Shown here: piece by piece, positions 1-5,413 of the stretch
Position numbering within the stretch: position 1 is the first letter of the stretch
Layout: each line of letters starts with the position of its first letter
From: DASWYB01 sp036405195
Lineage (GTDB): Bacteria > Patescibacteriota > UBA1384 > 2-12-FULL-50-11 > DASWYB01
DNA: 14,093 nt
Assembly (NCBI GenBank): GCA_036405195.1
Contig: DASWYB010000067.1
Coordinates: forward strand, 1-14,093
Reading direction: 5' to 3'
The notes under the pieces: model-generated
Database searches by the model: none
What the model was told of the DNA's origin: nothing
Seen by the model: the letters and a program-made list of their open reading frames with translations, nothing else
Program-made: the position numbers and the translations under genes

Positions 1-43
1 GAAAGCCCCCGACACGAGGCCGAAGGCTTTCGTGTACGGGGGC
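1..43 (-). terminator. Intrinsic terminator after the 171-residue protein gene
   Basis: A 7-bp stem (5-11 with 37-43) continues as a 5-bp stem (12-16 with 31-35) with one bulged base, and a small GCC/GGC hairpin lies in the loop. Read on the minus strand it lies ten bases past the stop codon and runs into GCTTTC at the window edge, so the T tract may be cut off by the window. Seen directly; function inferred. Confidence 0.7.
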
Positions 44-53
44 GGGGTCAGGG

Positions 54-569
54 CTAGATGTCCTCGATGGACCAGTCCGAAGATTCGGCTGACCAGCGGC
101 GGGCCTCGCGATCGATCCGCGTTGCCACTGCTTCCAAGAAACCGCTGTCGTTTCTTACTTCGGTGAGACCGAAGAGATGGATGCAGCAGCGTATAGCCCG
201 TGCTTCCGGCTTGTCCGGATCCAGAAACTCCTCATCGAACTTAATATGGATATCGCAGTTGAGGTCATGGGCGACCTGTTCGAGTCCCCACTGCAGTTGC
301 TGGGGAAACATCAGGTCGCCACTTCGGGGGAGTACTTCTTTCCACTGATTACTCCTCATGGAGTCGAAGTGTTTCCATACATGTACCCGGCTAACGGCTC
401 CTTCGTAGGGAGCCGTTCTCCAGAACATGTAGGAGCCCCACATCCTCTGGAGCCCGAAGTTGGCATCGGGTATAAAATTCAGGAATACTCGCTCTTTTCC
501 GTCCGCAGTCCTACCGCGGGCAGGAACGTCGGTCCGGAGGATGATCTTGCCGATGATGGTCGTCGCCAT
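54..569 (-). CDS. Unrecognised 171-residue soluble protein
   Basis: I do not recognise this protein. It has no signal peptide or membrane segment. The N-terminal part (MATTIIGKIILRTDVPARGR, then a charged stretch) reads like the start of a small beta-rich cytosolic domain; a Trp/Phe-rich middle (residues about 43-95) and an acidic, Arg-rich C-terminus ending in SDWSIEDI follow. Two adjacent cysteines occur near residue 128. The start is the ATG at 567-569, preceded on the minus strand by GAGGA about nine bases upstream. The gene has a strong promoter far upstream, a leader of about 174 bases, and its own terminator, so it looks like a single-gene unit. Its base composition looks richer in G and C than the chaperone and recombination genes, which may mean later acquisition. 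The open frame on the opposite strand here is a shadow. Confidence 0.7.
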   Translation of the reverse strand: MATTIIGKIILRTDVPARGRTADGKERVFLNFIPDANFGLQRMWGSYMFWRTAPYEGAVSRVHVWKHFDSMRSNQWKEVLPRSGDLMFPQQLQWGLEQVAHDLNCDIHIKFDEEFLDPDKPEARAIRCCIHLFGLTEVRNDSGFLEAVATRIDREARRWSAESSDWSIEDI

Positions 570-743
570 TTTAAGATCCTCATTTCACCCTCTGCACGAG
601 AGGCGTGTAGCCTATGTTTACGTCAGACCTGGCTAGAGGTCCGTGGAAGTGAACGCGAGAGTGCGTTCTGTCCAGCAAGCTACTTAGGGCTAAGCAGTAT
701 TGCTATACAGAAGTCCATAGCCTTCTCAGCTGTTACAAAGCAT
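570..743 (-). promoter_or_regulatory. Long structured 5' leader of the 171-residue protein gene
   Basis: About 174 bases separate the predicted transcription start (near 743) from the start codon at 569, far longer than other leaders here. On the minus strand several hairpins can form: GAACGC/GCGTTC, GACCT/AGGTC, CTTAG/CTAAG, and just before the SD a CAC-CCTCT/AGAGG-GTG stem with one bulged G (about 587-608). No alternative gene is visible in the leader. A cis-regulatory RNA is possible, but no known riboswitch core was recognised. Confidence 0.4.
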
Positions 744-749
744 GGCGAG

Positions 750-778
750 AATATACCATAAAAATGGGTTTTTGTCAA
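750..778 (-). promoter_or_regulatory. Strong sigma-70 type promoter (minus strand)
   Basis: Minus strand TTGACA (773-778), 17-bp spacer, TATATT (750-755). The -35 is perfect and the -10 matches five of six. Predicted start near 743. It drives the leader and the 171-residue protein gene, and is the same -35/-10 pair with the same spacing as the promoter at 1861-1889 on the other strand. Confidence 0.8.
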
Positions 779-821
779 GCAGTCACGTAATTAATAATAA
801 AACTCTAACCTATTGTAAACG

Positions 822-842
822 AAAAAGCCCACCTTGCGGTGG
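822..842 (-). terminator. Intrinsic terminator in the duplicated tRNA-Lys tail
   Basis: On the minus strand CCACC-GCAA-GGTGG is followed by GC and a run of five T. It sits just after the damaged second copy of the tRNA-Lys 3' end and resembles the terminator of the intact tRNA-Lys at 989-1010. Confidence 0.7.
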
Positions 843-866
843 ACTTCTTCATGGAGGGCCTGATGG
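843..866 (-). pseudogene. Remnant copy of the tRNA-Lys 3' end
   Basis: The 15 bases at 852-866 repeat exactly the CCA end, discriminator, 3' acceptor strand and start of the T arm of tRNA-Lys (1020-1034). The bases that follow on the minus strand, including the GAAG run and the terminator at 822-842, also match what follows the real tRNA, with small changes. No D arm, anticodon arm or 5' acceptor strand is found upstream, so this is only a tail. It could be a decayed tandem duplicate or the att-like scar of an element that used the tRNA 3' end. Confidence 0.55.
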
Positions 867-985
867 TGTACGTCGCCGACATGGAAATTATATATGTCGG
901 CTTTGGTATAATTCCCGCCGCTGCGCTCTGGGCTTTCAGGAATTATCGAACCCGCATAGATTGTCTTACCCATCCAAACTCTCCA
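867..985. repeat. Two inverted repeats between the tRNA-Lys tail copies
   Basis: Two 8-bp inverted repeats lie side by side: GCCGACAT (875-882) with ATGTCGGC (894-901), and ATAATTCC (908-915) with GGAATTAT (939-946). They sit between the intact tRNA-Lys and its damaged tail copy. A minus-strand reading frame with a plausible SD (GGAGAG, five bases before an ATG at 971-973) crosses both repeats and the terminator and ends at 791. I do not call it a gene because a terminator and tRNA-derived bases lie inside it. Confidence 0.45.
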
Positions 986-988
986 ACC

Positions 989-1010
989 AAAAAACCACCT
1001 TTTCGGGTGG
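989..1010 (-). terminator. tRNA-Lys terminator
   Basis: On the minus strand CCACC (1006-1010), a six-base loop and GGTGG (995-999) are followed by six T (989-994). It starts nine bases after the CCA end of tRNA-Lys. Confidence 0.8.
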
Positions 1011-1019
1011 CTTCTTGGT

Positions 1020-1094
1020 TGGAGGGCCTGATGGGATTCGAACCCATGACACGAGGCTTAAAAGGCCCCTGCTCTACCCCTGAGCTACAGGCCC
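1020..1094 (-). tRNA. tRNA-Lys (anticodon UUU)
   Basis: The cloverleaf is complete on the minus strand: acceptor GGGCCTG (1088-1094) with CAGGCCC (1024-1030), a D arm with AGCTC...GAGC, anticodon loop CTTTTAA with TTT at 1060-1062, and a T arm with the GGTTCGAAT consensus. The discriminator base is U at 1023 and the CCA end is encoded (1020-1022). A six-bp hairpin in the short 5' leader (CCACGA/TCGTGG, 1093-1109) shares its last two bases with the mature 5' end and would compete with the acceptor stem before 5' processing. Confidence 0.95.
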
Positions 1095-1118
1095 ACGATT
1101 GATTCGTGGAACAGAACT

Positions 1119-1147
1119 ATTATACCGAAAATACCCGAGGAAGGCAA
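1119..1147 (-). promoter_or_regulatory. tRNA-Lys promoter
   Basis: Minus strand TTGCCT (1142-1147), 17-bp spacer, perfect TATAAT (1119-1124). The predicted start near 1112 gives an 18-base leader before the tRNA. No terminator was found between this promoter and the membrane protein gene upstream, so read-through is also possible. Confidence 0.75.
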
Positions 1148-1180
1148 TAATCTGATGGCTGTGTTTTGCAAATTGAAAAA

Positions 1181-1714
1181 CTAATAGTCGTCGGGGTGAC
1201 GGCGTCCACCCGCAGACCCACCTAGAACGAGCATCACAACCAGAGGAGCAATAAGCCAAAGATTCTGATGTTGCACAACCGTAGCAACAAGTTTTGAGGC
1301 GTTGATGTAACCTTGTAAAACATCGGGTTCCATAAAGCTAAATACAGCCGTGAGGGCGATGCACACATTCAAAAAGCTATAAGTAGCGAGCTCCATGAAG
1401 CTAAAGTTGCTCCGTCTCCCGCCAAGGCCACTTTTTGCTCCGAGTAGTAATACGGTTCCTCCAAAGAGGAATAGTTTAATCAAAAAAGGAGAAGCAGAAC
1501 TTTCAACCCAAATTTTATTTAAGAGGGCAATGTCGCCATTAAAGAACTTGTGGATCGGTTCTGCGAGAGTTGTGGCGATCATCATGCCGGCATATAGAGA
1601 TAAAAGCGTCACCAAAATGCGGTCACGCAGCATAATAAAGCCGTAACTTACACCAATCACGAATACTAGGGTAATAACCAAGTCCCACGATGGGGCGGAT
1701 TGCAGTAAAACCAT
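1181..1714 (-). CDS. Multi-pass membrane protein, possibly CvpA-like
   Basis: A 177-residue protein with about five hydrophobic segments: residues about 11-30, 33-51, 77-93, 106-127 and 150-168. The tail is polar, Gly/Arg-rich and ends in HPDDY. The early pair of helices joined by a short basic turn (MLRDR) recalls the CvpA/colicin V production family, but the match is only by general layout and I would not assign a function. The start ATG (1712-1714) has GGAGGG directly upstream, so a conventional SD start is well supported. No terminator is evident after its stop, and the tRNA-Lys promoter begins 34 bases downstream. Weak promoter candidates lie about 20-70 bases upstream; none is convincing. 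Confidence 0.75.
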   Translation of the reverse strand: MVLLQSAPSWDLVITLVFVIGVSYGFIMLRDRILVTLLSLYAGMMIATTLAEPIHKFFNGDIALLNKIWVESSASPFLIKLFLFGGTVLLLGAKSGLGGRRSNFSFMELATYSFLNVCIALTAVFSFMEPDVLQGYINASKLVATVVQHQNLWLIAPLVVMLVLGGSAGGRRHPDDY

Positions 1715-1860
1715 TTCCCTCCGTCAAGCAGGTTAGCGACTGCTTATAAACAGCATAGAGAATTGGCGCCAGTTGTACAAGATCGTTAGGTGGTGTGGAC
1801 GTTAGTCCTGTTCTCAAAAAAGCTTTAAACGAATATCTGGGCCAGGTTGAAACGTAGGTA

Positions 1861-1889
1861 TTGACAAAAAGACCGTTTTATAGTATATT
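1861..1889 (+). promoter_or_regulatory. Strong promoter of an orphan short transcription unit
   Basis: Perfect TTGACA (1861-1866), 17-bp spacer, TATATT (1884-1889). Predicted start at about 1896. No protein gene lies downstream on the plus strand before the terminator at 1984-2008; the next gene (dnaJ) points the other way. Confidence 0.8.
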
Positions 1890-1895
1890 TCTAAT

Positions 1896-2008
1896 CAATG
1901 ACACAAAGGACGTACTGGCAACAAGAGGCCTGACTGTCAGACTGGGCATGCCCAGTGTTTCCTCCTCGAATGCCAGCTAACCCGCCCCCTCCATCCGGAG
2001 GGGGCTTT
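1896..2008 (+). ncRNA. Candidate structured small RNA, about 112 nt
   Basis: The unit runs from a near-consensus promoter to an intrinsic terminator with no gene between. The RNA can fold compactly: an outer stem CTGGCA (1915-1920) with TGCCAG (1971-1976), an inner GAGG (1925-1928) with CCTC (1961-1964), a small CTGA/TCAG hairpin (1930-1940) and a perfect palindrome ACTGGGCATGCCCAGT (1941-1956), then the terminator hairpin. The single-stranded part between the palindrome and the outer stem contains CCTCCTC, which is complementary to SD sequences. It does not show the SRP RNA tetraloop motif, tmRNA tRNA-like ends or RNase P core motifs. An ATG at 1898, one or two bases from the predicted start, opens an 11-codon frame (MTQRTYWQQEA, stop), so a leaderless leader peptide is the alternative reading. 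Confidence 0.55.
1984..2008 (+). terminator. Terminator of the orphan RNA, also facing dnaJ
   Basis: A nine-bp GC stem (1984-1992 with 1997-2005) closes an ATCC loop and is followed by TTTAC on the plus strand. The minus side continues GGGTT without a T tract, so the plus orientation fits better, although the hairpin sits just past the dnaJ stop and may also stop or protect that message. Confidence 0.7.
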
Positions 2009-2009
2009 A

Positions 2010-2630
2010 CTATAATCCACACTCTCTCAGTTGCTCGAAAAGCTTTTTTTGTTCTTTGGTTAGTCGTCGAGGAAGTTCGACTCGTACGGTAATATGCAAA
2101 TCGCCTCGGCCACGGCGGTGCTGTTGACCTTTGCCCCGAAAAACAAAGGTTTGACCATCGGCCGTACCGGCTGGAATTTTAAGTTCAATTGATTCGCCCG
2201 TATTAGTGCGAAGCGTGATGGTGTCGCCTAAAACAGCTTGGGTTAACGAAATATGAACTTCGGCGCTTATGTTGGCGAAAGCAGAGCCCATGAGATCTTC
2301 GATAATTGTTTCAAATCCACCAAACCCAAACCCTCCGCCACTAAATCCACCTTGGCCACCAAATGGATTATAGCCACCGTTCCCACCAAAAGGATTCCCT
2401 TGGCCGTTAACGCCAGCATGGCCGAACTGGTCGTAGCGAGCGCGCTTTTGTTCGTCAGAAAGTACTTGGTATGCTTCGTTGAGTTCTTTAAACTTTGTTT
2501 CGTACTCAGCTTTTTGTTCGGCCGTCGCTTTGTCCGGATGGTATTTATGAGCCATCTTGCGATAGGCACGTTTAATCTCGTCTTGTGACGCGCCTTTTTT
2601 GATTCCAAGAATGTCGTAGTAATCTTTCAT
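2010..2630 (-). CDS. dnaJ: Minimal DnaJ (J domain, G/F region, one C-terminal domain)
   Basis: A 206-residue Hsp40 co-chaperone that would stimulate the DnaK ATPase and deliver clients in the cytosol. The J domain (residues about 1-70, KDYYDILG start) carries the essential HPD in HKYHPDK. A Gly/Phe-rich stretch with two NPFGG repeats follows (about 75-115), then one beta-sandwich domain with the DnaJ C-terminal signature (IPAGTADGQTFVFRGKG, RRGRGDL) and a closing helix (TKEQKKLFEQL). The four CxxCxGxG zinc-finger repeats and the first client-binding domain are missing; usual DnaJ is about 370-380 residues. The start at 2628-2630 matches the family start. The open frame extends about 62 codons upstream, but that part is Arg-rich, unlike any DnaJ, and lies in the structured gap. 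No SD precedes the ATG; TACTAT/TATATA lies five to eight bases upstream, suggesting a nearly leaderless mRNA, though no -35 was found. Confidence 0.9.
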   Translation of the reverse strand: MKDYYDILGIKKGASQDEIKRAYRKMAHKYHPDKATAEQKAEYETKFKELNEAYQVLSDEQKRARYDQFGHAGVNGQGNPFGGNGGYNPFGGQGGFSGGGFGFGGFETIIEDLMGSAFANISAEVHISLTQAVLGDTITLRTNTGESIELKIPAGTADGQTFVFRGKGQQHRRGRGDLHITVRVELPRRLTKEQKKLFEQLRECGL

Positions 2631-2839
2631 AGTTGTATATAGTATGTTTCTTAACAGTGTTATCTCTTCGTGAATGCTTCTGTTGCCCTGTGGGCGGATC
2701 TCTAGACTGCAGCCGGGTATGAAACATTGGCTAGCCAGCAATGAGTTACGAGCGCGCTTGGTACGTCCGAATGGCCTTCGGGAGCGGAATGCGAAACCTG
2801 GCAAGGGGCCGGACATGTGTCCGGCCCACTTATTTTACC
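2631..2839. other. GC-rich structured gap between dnaK and dnaJ, possible RNA
   Basis: This 209-base gap has no credible gene. It is richer in G and C than the flanking genes and holds several potential stems: TAACA-G-TGTTA, GCCC-TGT-GGGC, CATTG/CAATG around a GGCTAGCC core, the AGCGCGCT palindrome, TCCGAA/TTCGG(G)A, and the strong hairpin at 2806-2827. That hairpin is followed by a U-rich stretch only in the plus direction, which would suit a plus-strand RNA of about 160-180 nt, but I see no good plus-strand promoter. Alternatively it is the dnaK 3' region and dnaJ upstream region. Confidence 0.3.
2806..2837. terminator. Strong hairpin next to the dnaK stop
   Basis: A nine-bp perfect stem GGGCCGGAC (2806-2814) with GTCCGGCCC (2819-2827). 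Read in the dnaK direction it is followed by CTTGCC with no T tract, so it is a poor classical terminator for dnaK. In the plus direction ACTTATTTTA follows. It may act as a dnaK mRNA 3' end or as the terminator of a plus-strand RNA. Confidence 0.5.
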
Positions 2840-4744
2840 TTATTTTTTCTCTTCTTCGCTTGATTCTTCTTTTTGGTCTTCCGTTGCTTCTTCGGATTTC
2901 TCTTCGGTTGTAGCTGGTTCGTCTTTTGCAGCTTCGTACATGGCGCTACCAACTTTTTGAATCACTTCCGAGAGTTTCTCTGTCTTCGCTTTAATCTCTT
3001 CGAGGTTGTCGCTGTTCATCACGCTCTTAACGGCGGTAATAGCATCCTCGACTTCACGTTTGTCTTCAGGCTTGGCTTTGTCACCAGCATCTTTTAGTGT
3101 CTTTTCTGACAGATTAATCAGTCGTTCAGCGGTATTACGAGTTTCGACGAGATCTTTTTTCTTTTCATCTTCGGCCTTGTGGGCTTCGGCGTCAGCGCGC
3201 ATCTTTTCGATTTCTTCTTTCGAAAGTGTGCCTGAAGCAGTAATTGTAATATCTTGAGCTTTACCGGTAGCCTTATCTTTAGCGGTTACTTTGAGGATAC
3301 CGTTGGCATCGAGGTCAAAGGTGACTTCGACTTGTGGAACGCCGCGAGGGGCCGGTGGGATACCGTCGAGCATAAAGCGGCCAAGGGTTTTATTATCGGC
3401 GGCCATGGGACGTTCTCCCTGGAGTACATGGATCTCGACGCTCGTTTGATTATCGGCAGCGGTTGAGAATACCTGAGTTTTGCTCGTTGGAATAGTGGTA
3501 TTGCGCTCAATAAGGGGAGCTAGGAGTCCACCTTCTACTTCTAGGCCGAGCGTAAGCGGAGTGACGTCGAGAAGTAAGATGTCTTTGACTTCTCCGCCGA
3601 GTACGCCACCTTGGATTGCTGCACCTACCGCTACGACTTCGTCAGGGTTAACGCCGCGAGAAGGTTCCTTGCCAAATGCAGCTTGAACTACTTCTTGGAT
3701 GAGTGGCATACGAGTCATGCCTCCAACAAGAATAACTTCATCGATGTCGCTGGTCGAAACTTTGGCGTCACGGAGAGCTTGTTCGCAAATAGGCTTGGTG
3801 CGTTCGATTAAATCCCGAGTTAATTCTTCGAGCTTGGCTCGTGTCATGCTCTTAACTAAGTGTTTGGGGCCAGTAGCATCAGCCGTAATAAACGGCAGGT
3901 TAATTTCGGTCTGCTGGCTCTGGGAGAGTTCGATCTTAGCTTTTTCAGCGGCTTCTTTAATTCGCTGAAGGGCAATCTTATCGCTTGAAAGATCAATCCC
4001 TTCCTCCCGTTTGAATTCGCTAATGATCCAGTCCATCACACGGCGGTCGATATCATCTCCTCCGAGGTGAGTATCGCCGTTGGTTGAGAGGACTTCAATA
4101 CTGGAATCGCCTTCGTGAACACCAATGTCGAGGATGCTGATATCGAAGGTGCCGCCACCAAAGTCATATACCGCGACTTTACGGTCTTTTTTATCGGTTT
4201 TGTCGACACCATAAGCAAGTGCCGCAGCAGTAGGTTCGTTAATAATGCGGCTCACGTTGAGGCCGGCAATGGCGCCTGCATCTTTGGTGGCCTGGCGCTG
4301 AGCGTCGTTGAAGTAGGCTGGTACGGTAATAACGGCGTCAGTTACTTTTTCACCAAGATACGCTTCGGCATCCGATTTAATTTTTTGGAGAATAAAAGCC
4401 GAAATTTCTTCGGGGCTGTACTCTTTTGCGCCCATTGCAACTTTAACTTTGTCGCCATCTTTAACAATCTTATAAGGCAAAGCTTTTAAGTCGCGTTGGA
4501 CTTCGTCATCTTCAAATTTGCGTCCAATAAGACGTTTTACCGAGTAAAGCGTATTCTCGGGATTGGTAATTGCCTGACGCTTGGCCAGGACTCCGACTAA
4601 GCGTTCGCCAGCTTTATTTTCGGCAACAATTGATGGCGTAATATTGCCACCTTCGGCAGTAGGAATGACTTTGGCCTTTCCTCCTTCCATTACGGAAGCA
4701 ACAGAGTTGGTTGTACCTAAGTCGATACCAATAATTTTACCCAT
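2840..4744 (-). CDS. dnaK: Chaperone DnaK (Hsp70)
   Basis: ATP-driven Hsp70 chaperone of 634 residues, normal length. The nucleotide-binding domain begins GKIIGIDLGTTNS (residues 2-14) and carries the phosphate-binding loops, VYDFGGGTFDIS and the conserved VGGMTRMP segment. The interdomain linker is visible as KDILLLDVTPLTLG, followed by the substrate-binding beta domain (ERNTTIPTSKTQ, FDLDANGILKVTAKDKATGK) and a helical lid with an acidic Glu/Lys-rich tail. The start is the ATG at 4742-4744, with AAGGAG five bases upstream; an in-frame GTG five codons earlier overlaps that SD and is rejected. It lies downstream of grpE on the same strand but is separated from it by a terminator and has its own promoter with an inverted repeat, so it can be controlled separately. 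No CIRCE (HrcA) element was seen. Confidence 0.98.
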   Translation of the reverse strand: MGKIIGIDLGTTNSVASVMEGGKAKVIPTAEGGNITPSIVAENKAGERLVGVLAKRQAITNPENTLYSVKRLIGRKFEDDEVQRDLKALPYKIVKDGDKVKVAMGAKEYSPEEISAFILQKIKSDAEAYLGEKVTDAVITVPAYFNDAQRQATKDAGAIAGLNVSRIINEPTAAALAYGVDKTDKKDRKVAVYDFGGGTFDISILDIGVHEGDSSIEVLSTNGDTHLGGDDIDRRVMDWIISEFKREEGIDLSSDKIALQRIKEAAEKAKIELSQSQQTEINLPFITADATGPKHLVKSMTRAKLEELTRDLIERTKPICEQALRDAKVSTSDIDEVILVGGMTRMPLIQEVVQAAFGKEPSRGVNPDEVVAVGAAIQGGVLGGEVKDILLLDVTPLTLGLEVEGGLLAPLIERNTTIPTSKTQVFSTAADNQTSVEIHVLQGERPMAADNKTLGRFMLDGIPPAPRGVPQVEVTFDLDANGILKVTAKDKATGKAQDITITASGTLSKEEIEKMRADAEAHKAEDEKKKDLVETRNTAERLINLSEKTLKDAGDKAKPEDKREVEDAITAVKSVMNSDNLEEIKAKTEKLSEVIQKVGSAMYEAAKDEPATTEEKSEEATEDQKEESSEEEKK

Positions 4745-4797
4745 AAAAGCTCCTTTCACTATTTCCTAATAAGCTGATAGTAAAGTATTCAAGAATT

Positions 4798-4827
4798 ATT
4801 GTAAAGTAAACTTTACATACGTGTCAA
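4798..4827 (-). promoter_or_regulatory. dnaK promoter with an 18-bp inverted-repeat operator candidate
   Basis: Minus strand TTGACA (4822-4827), 18-bp spacer, TACAAT (4798-4803), start near 4791. Within it lies the inverted repeat TGTAAAGTAAACTTTACA (4800-4817), whose arms match perfectly over eight bases with a two-base centre. A third copy of the half-site GTAAAGT lies at 4780-4786, 21 bp (about two helical turns) from the copy at 4801-4807. This layout suggests repressor binding over the promoter. It does not resemble CIRCE. Confidence 0.65.
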
Positions 4828-4838
4828 TAGCAGGTTTG

Positions 4839-4861
4839 AAAAAGCTCCTCAGAGAGGAGCT
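4839..4861 (-). terminator. grpE terminator
   Basis: On the minus strand AGCTCCTC, a TCT loop and GAGGAGCT are followed by five T. The stem is perfect over eight bp and begins six bases after the grpE stop, separating grpE from dnaK. Confidence 0.85.
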
Positions 4862-4867
4862 CGCCGC

Positions 4868-5356
4868 TTATTCTGCTTCGTTTTTTCCTGAACTAACTTT
4901 TACTTTAGCTGGTTTGAGAACGGTAGTTTTAAGCATGTAGCCGCTCTCAAATTCTGCAATAATAGCGTTAGCCGGTACTGAATCACTCGGTTCTGTACTT
5001 AACGCTTCGTGGAGCCGTGGATCAAAGGTTTCTCCGACGGTTTTTATTTTCGTTACGCCAAATTGTTCAAAAATTTGTTCAAGCTGTTTTTCGATGTAGA
5101 GCACACCCGTTACCCAGTTGTCGTTTTGAAGGTGTTCAGGCAAATGGCTCGTGGCGCGGCGGAAGTTATCCATTACGGGCGCAATTTCAAGAAGCGTTGC
5201 TGCTTGCGCAAGGCTATAAAGGTCTTTTTTCTCTTCTTCGGTCCGTCTGCGGAAATTATCAAAATCCGCTGCAACTCGCTTAAGTTGGGCTTCGAGCTCT
5301 GTTGTGCGGTCGTCGGTTTGTTCTTCAGCTAATTGAGAAGTGTCTGACTTGTTCAT
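4868..5356 (-). CDS. grpE: Nucleotide exchange factor GrpE
   Basis: A 162-residue partner of DnaK that speeds ADP release and acts as a homodimer in the cytosol. A polar, acidic N-terminal stretch is followed by a long coiled-coil helix (about residues 18-60, with ELEAQLKRVAADFDNFRRR), then a short helical part and the C-terminal beta domain that touches DnaK (FDPRLHEAL, near residues 113-121, and the GYMLKTTVLKPAKVKV ending typical of the family). The chosen start is the ATG at 5354-5356; the open frame extends further but only through promoter bases. No properly spaced SD is present (AGAG almost touches the ATG), and the -10 element lies seven bases before the ATG, so the mRNA is probably leaderless. 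It is divergent from comEC with only 57 bases between the two start codons. Confidence 0.95.
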   Translation of the reverse strand: MNKSDTSQLAEEQTDDRTTELEAQLKRVAADFDNFRRRTEEEKKDLYSLAQAATLLEIAPVMDNFRRATSHLPEHLQNDNWVTGVLYIEKQLEQIFEQFGVTKIKTVGETFDPRLHEALSTEPSDSVPANAIIAEFESGYMLKTTVLKPAKVKVSSGKNEAE

Positions 5357-5363
5357 GACTCTC

Positions 5364-5392
5364 TTTATACCGCACTCTATCCCACGTGGCAA
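5364..5392 (-). promoter_or_regulatory. grpE promoter giving a leaderless mRNA
   Basis: Minus strand TTGCCA (5387-5392), 17-bp spacer, TATAAA (5364-5369); both boxes match five of six. The -10 ends seven bases before the grpE ATG, placing the transcription start at or next to the start codon. Confidence 0.7.
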
Positions 5393-5395
5393 GAA

Positions 5396-5404
5396 TGGTA
5401 TAGA
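5396..5404 (+). promoter_or_regulatory. comEC extended -10 promoter
   Basis: TGGTATAGA is an extended -10 (TGn plus TATAGA); no good -35 is seen. It ends nine bases before the comEC ATG, leaving a leader of only about two or three bases. A seven-bp inverted repeat, ACTCTAT (5374-5380) with ATAGAGT (5400-5406), spans both divergent promoters and could couple grpE and comEC. Confidence 0.5.
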
Positions 5405-5413
5405 GTTTAAGTA

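Noticed and set aside
177..761. Plus-strand open frame of 194 codons
   Set aside because: It is antisense to the better supported minus-strand gene, has no SD or promoter, and runs across that gene's leader and promoter.
791..973. 60-codon minus-strand frame with a decent SD after tRNA-Lys
   Set aside because: It passes through tRNA-derived bases and a complete terminator, so transcription would end inside it. Kept only as part of the tRNA-tail finding.
1715..1880. Minus-strand open stretch before the membrane protein gene
   Set aside because: The translation looks protein-like for about 50 codons but has no ATG or GTG start, no SD, and changes frame relative to the membrane protein.
2631..2816. 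N-terminal extension of dnaJ
   Set aside because: The extra residues are Arg-rich and unlike DnaJ; the J domain start at 2630 is the family start.
4745..4759. GTG start five codons upstream for dnaK
   Set aside because: The GTG overlaps the AAGGAG that serves the next ATG, and the family begins at MGKIIGIDLG.
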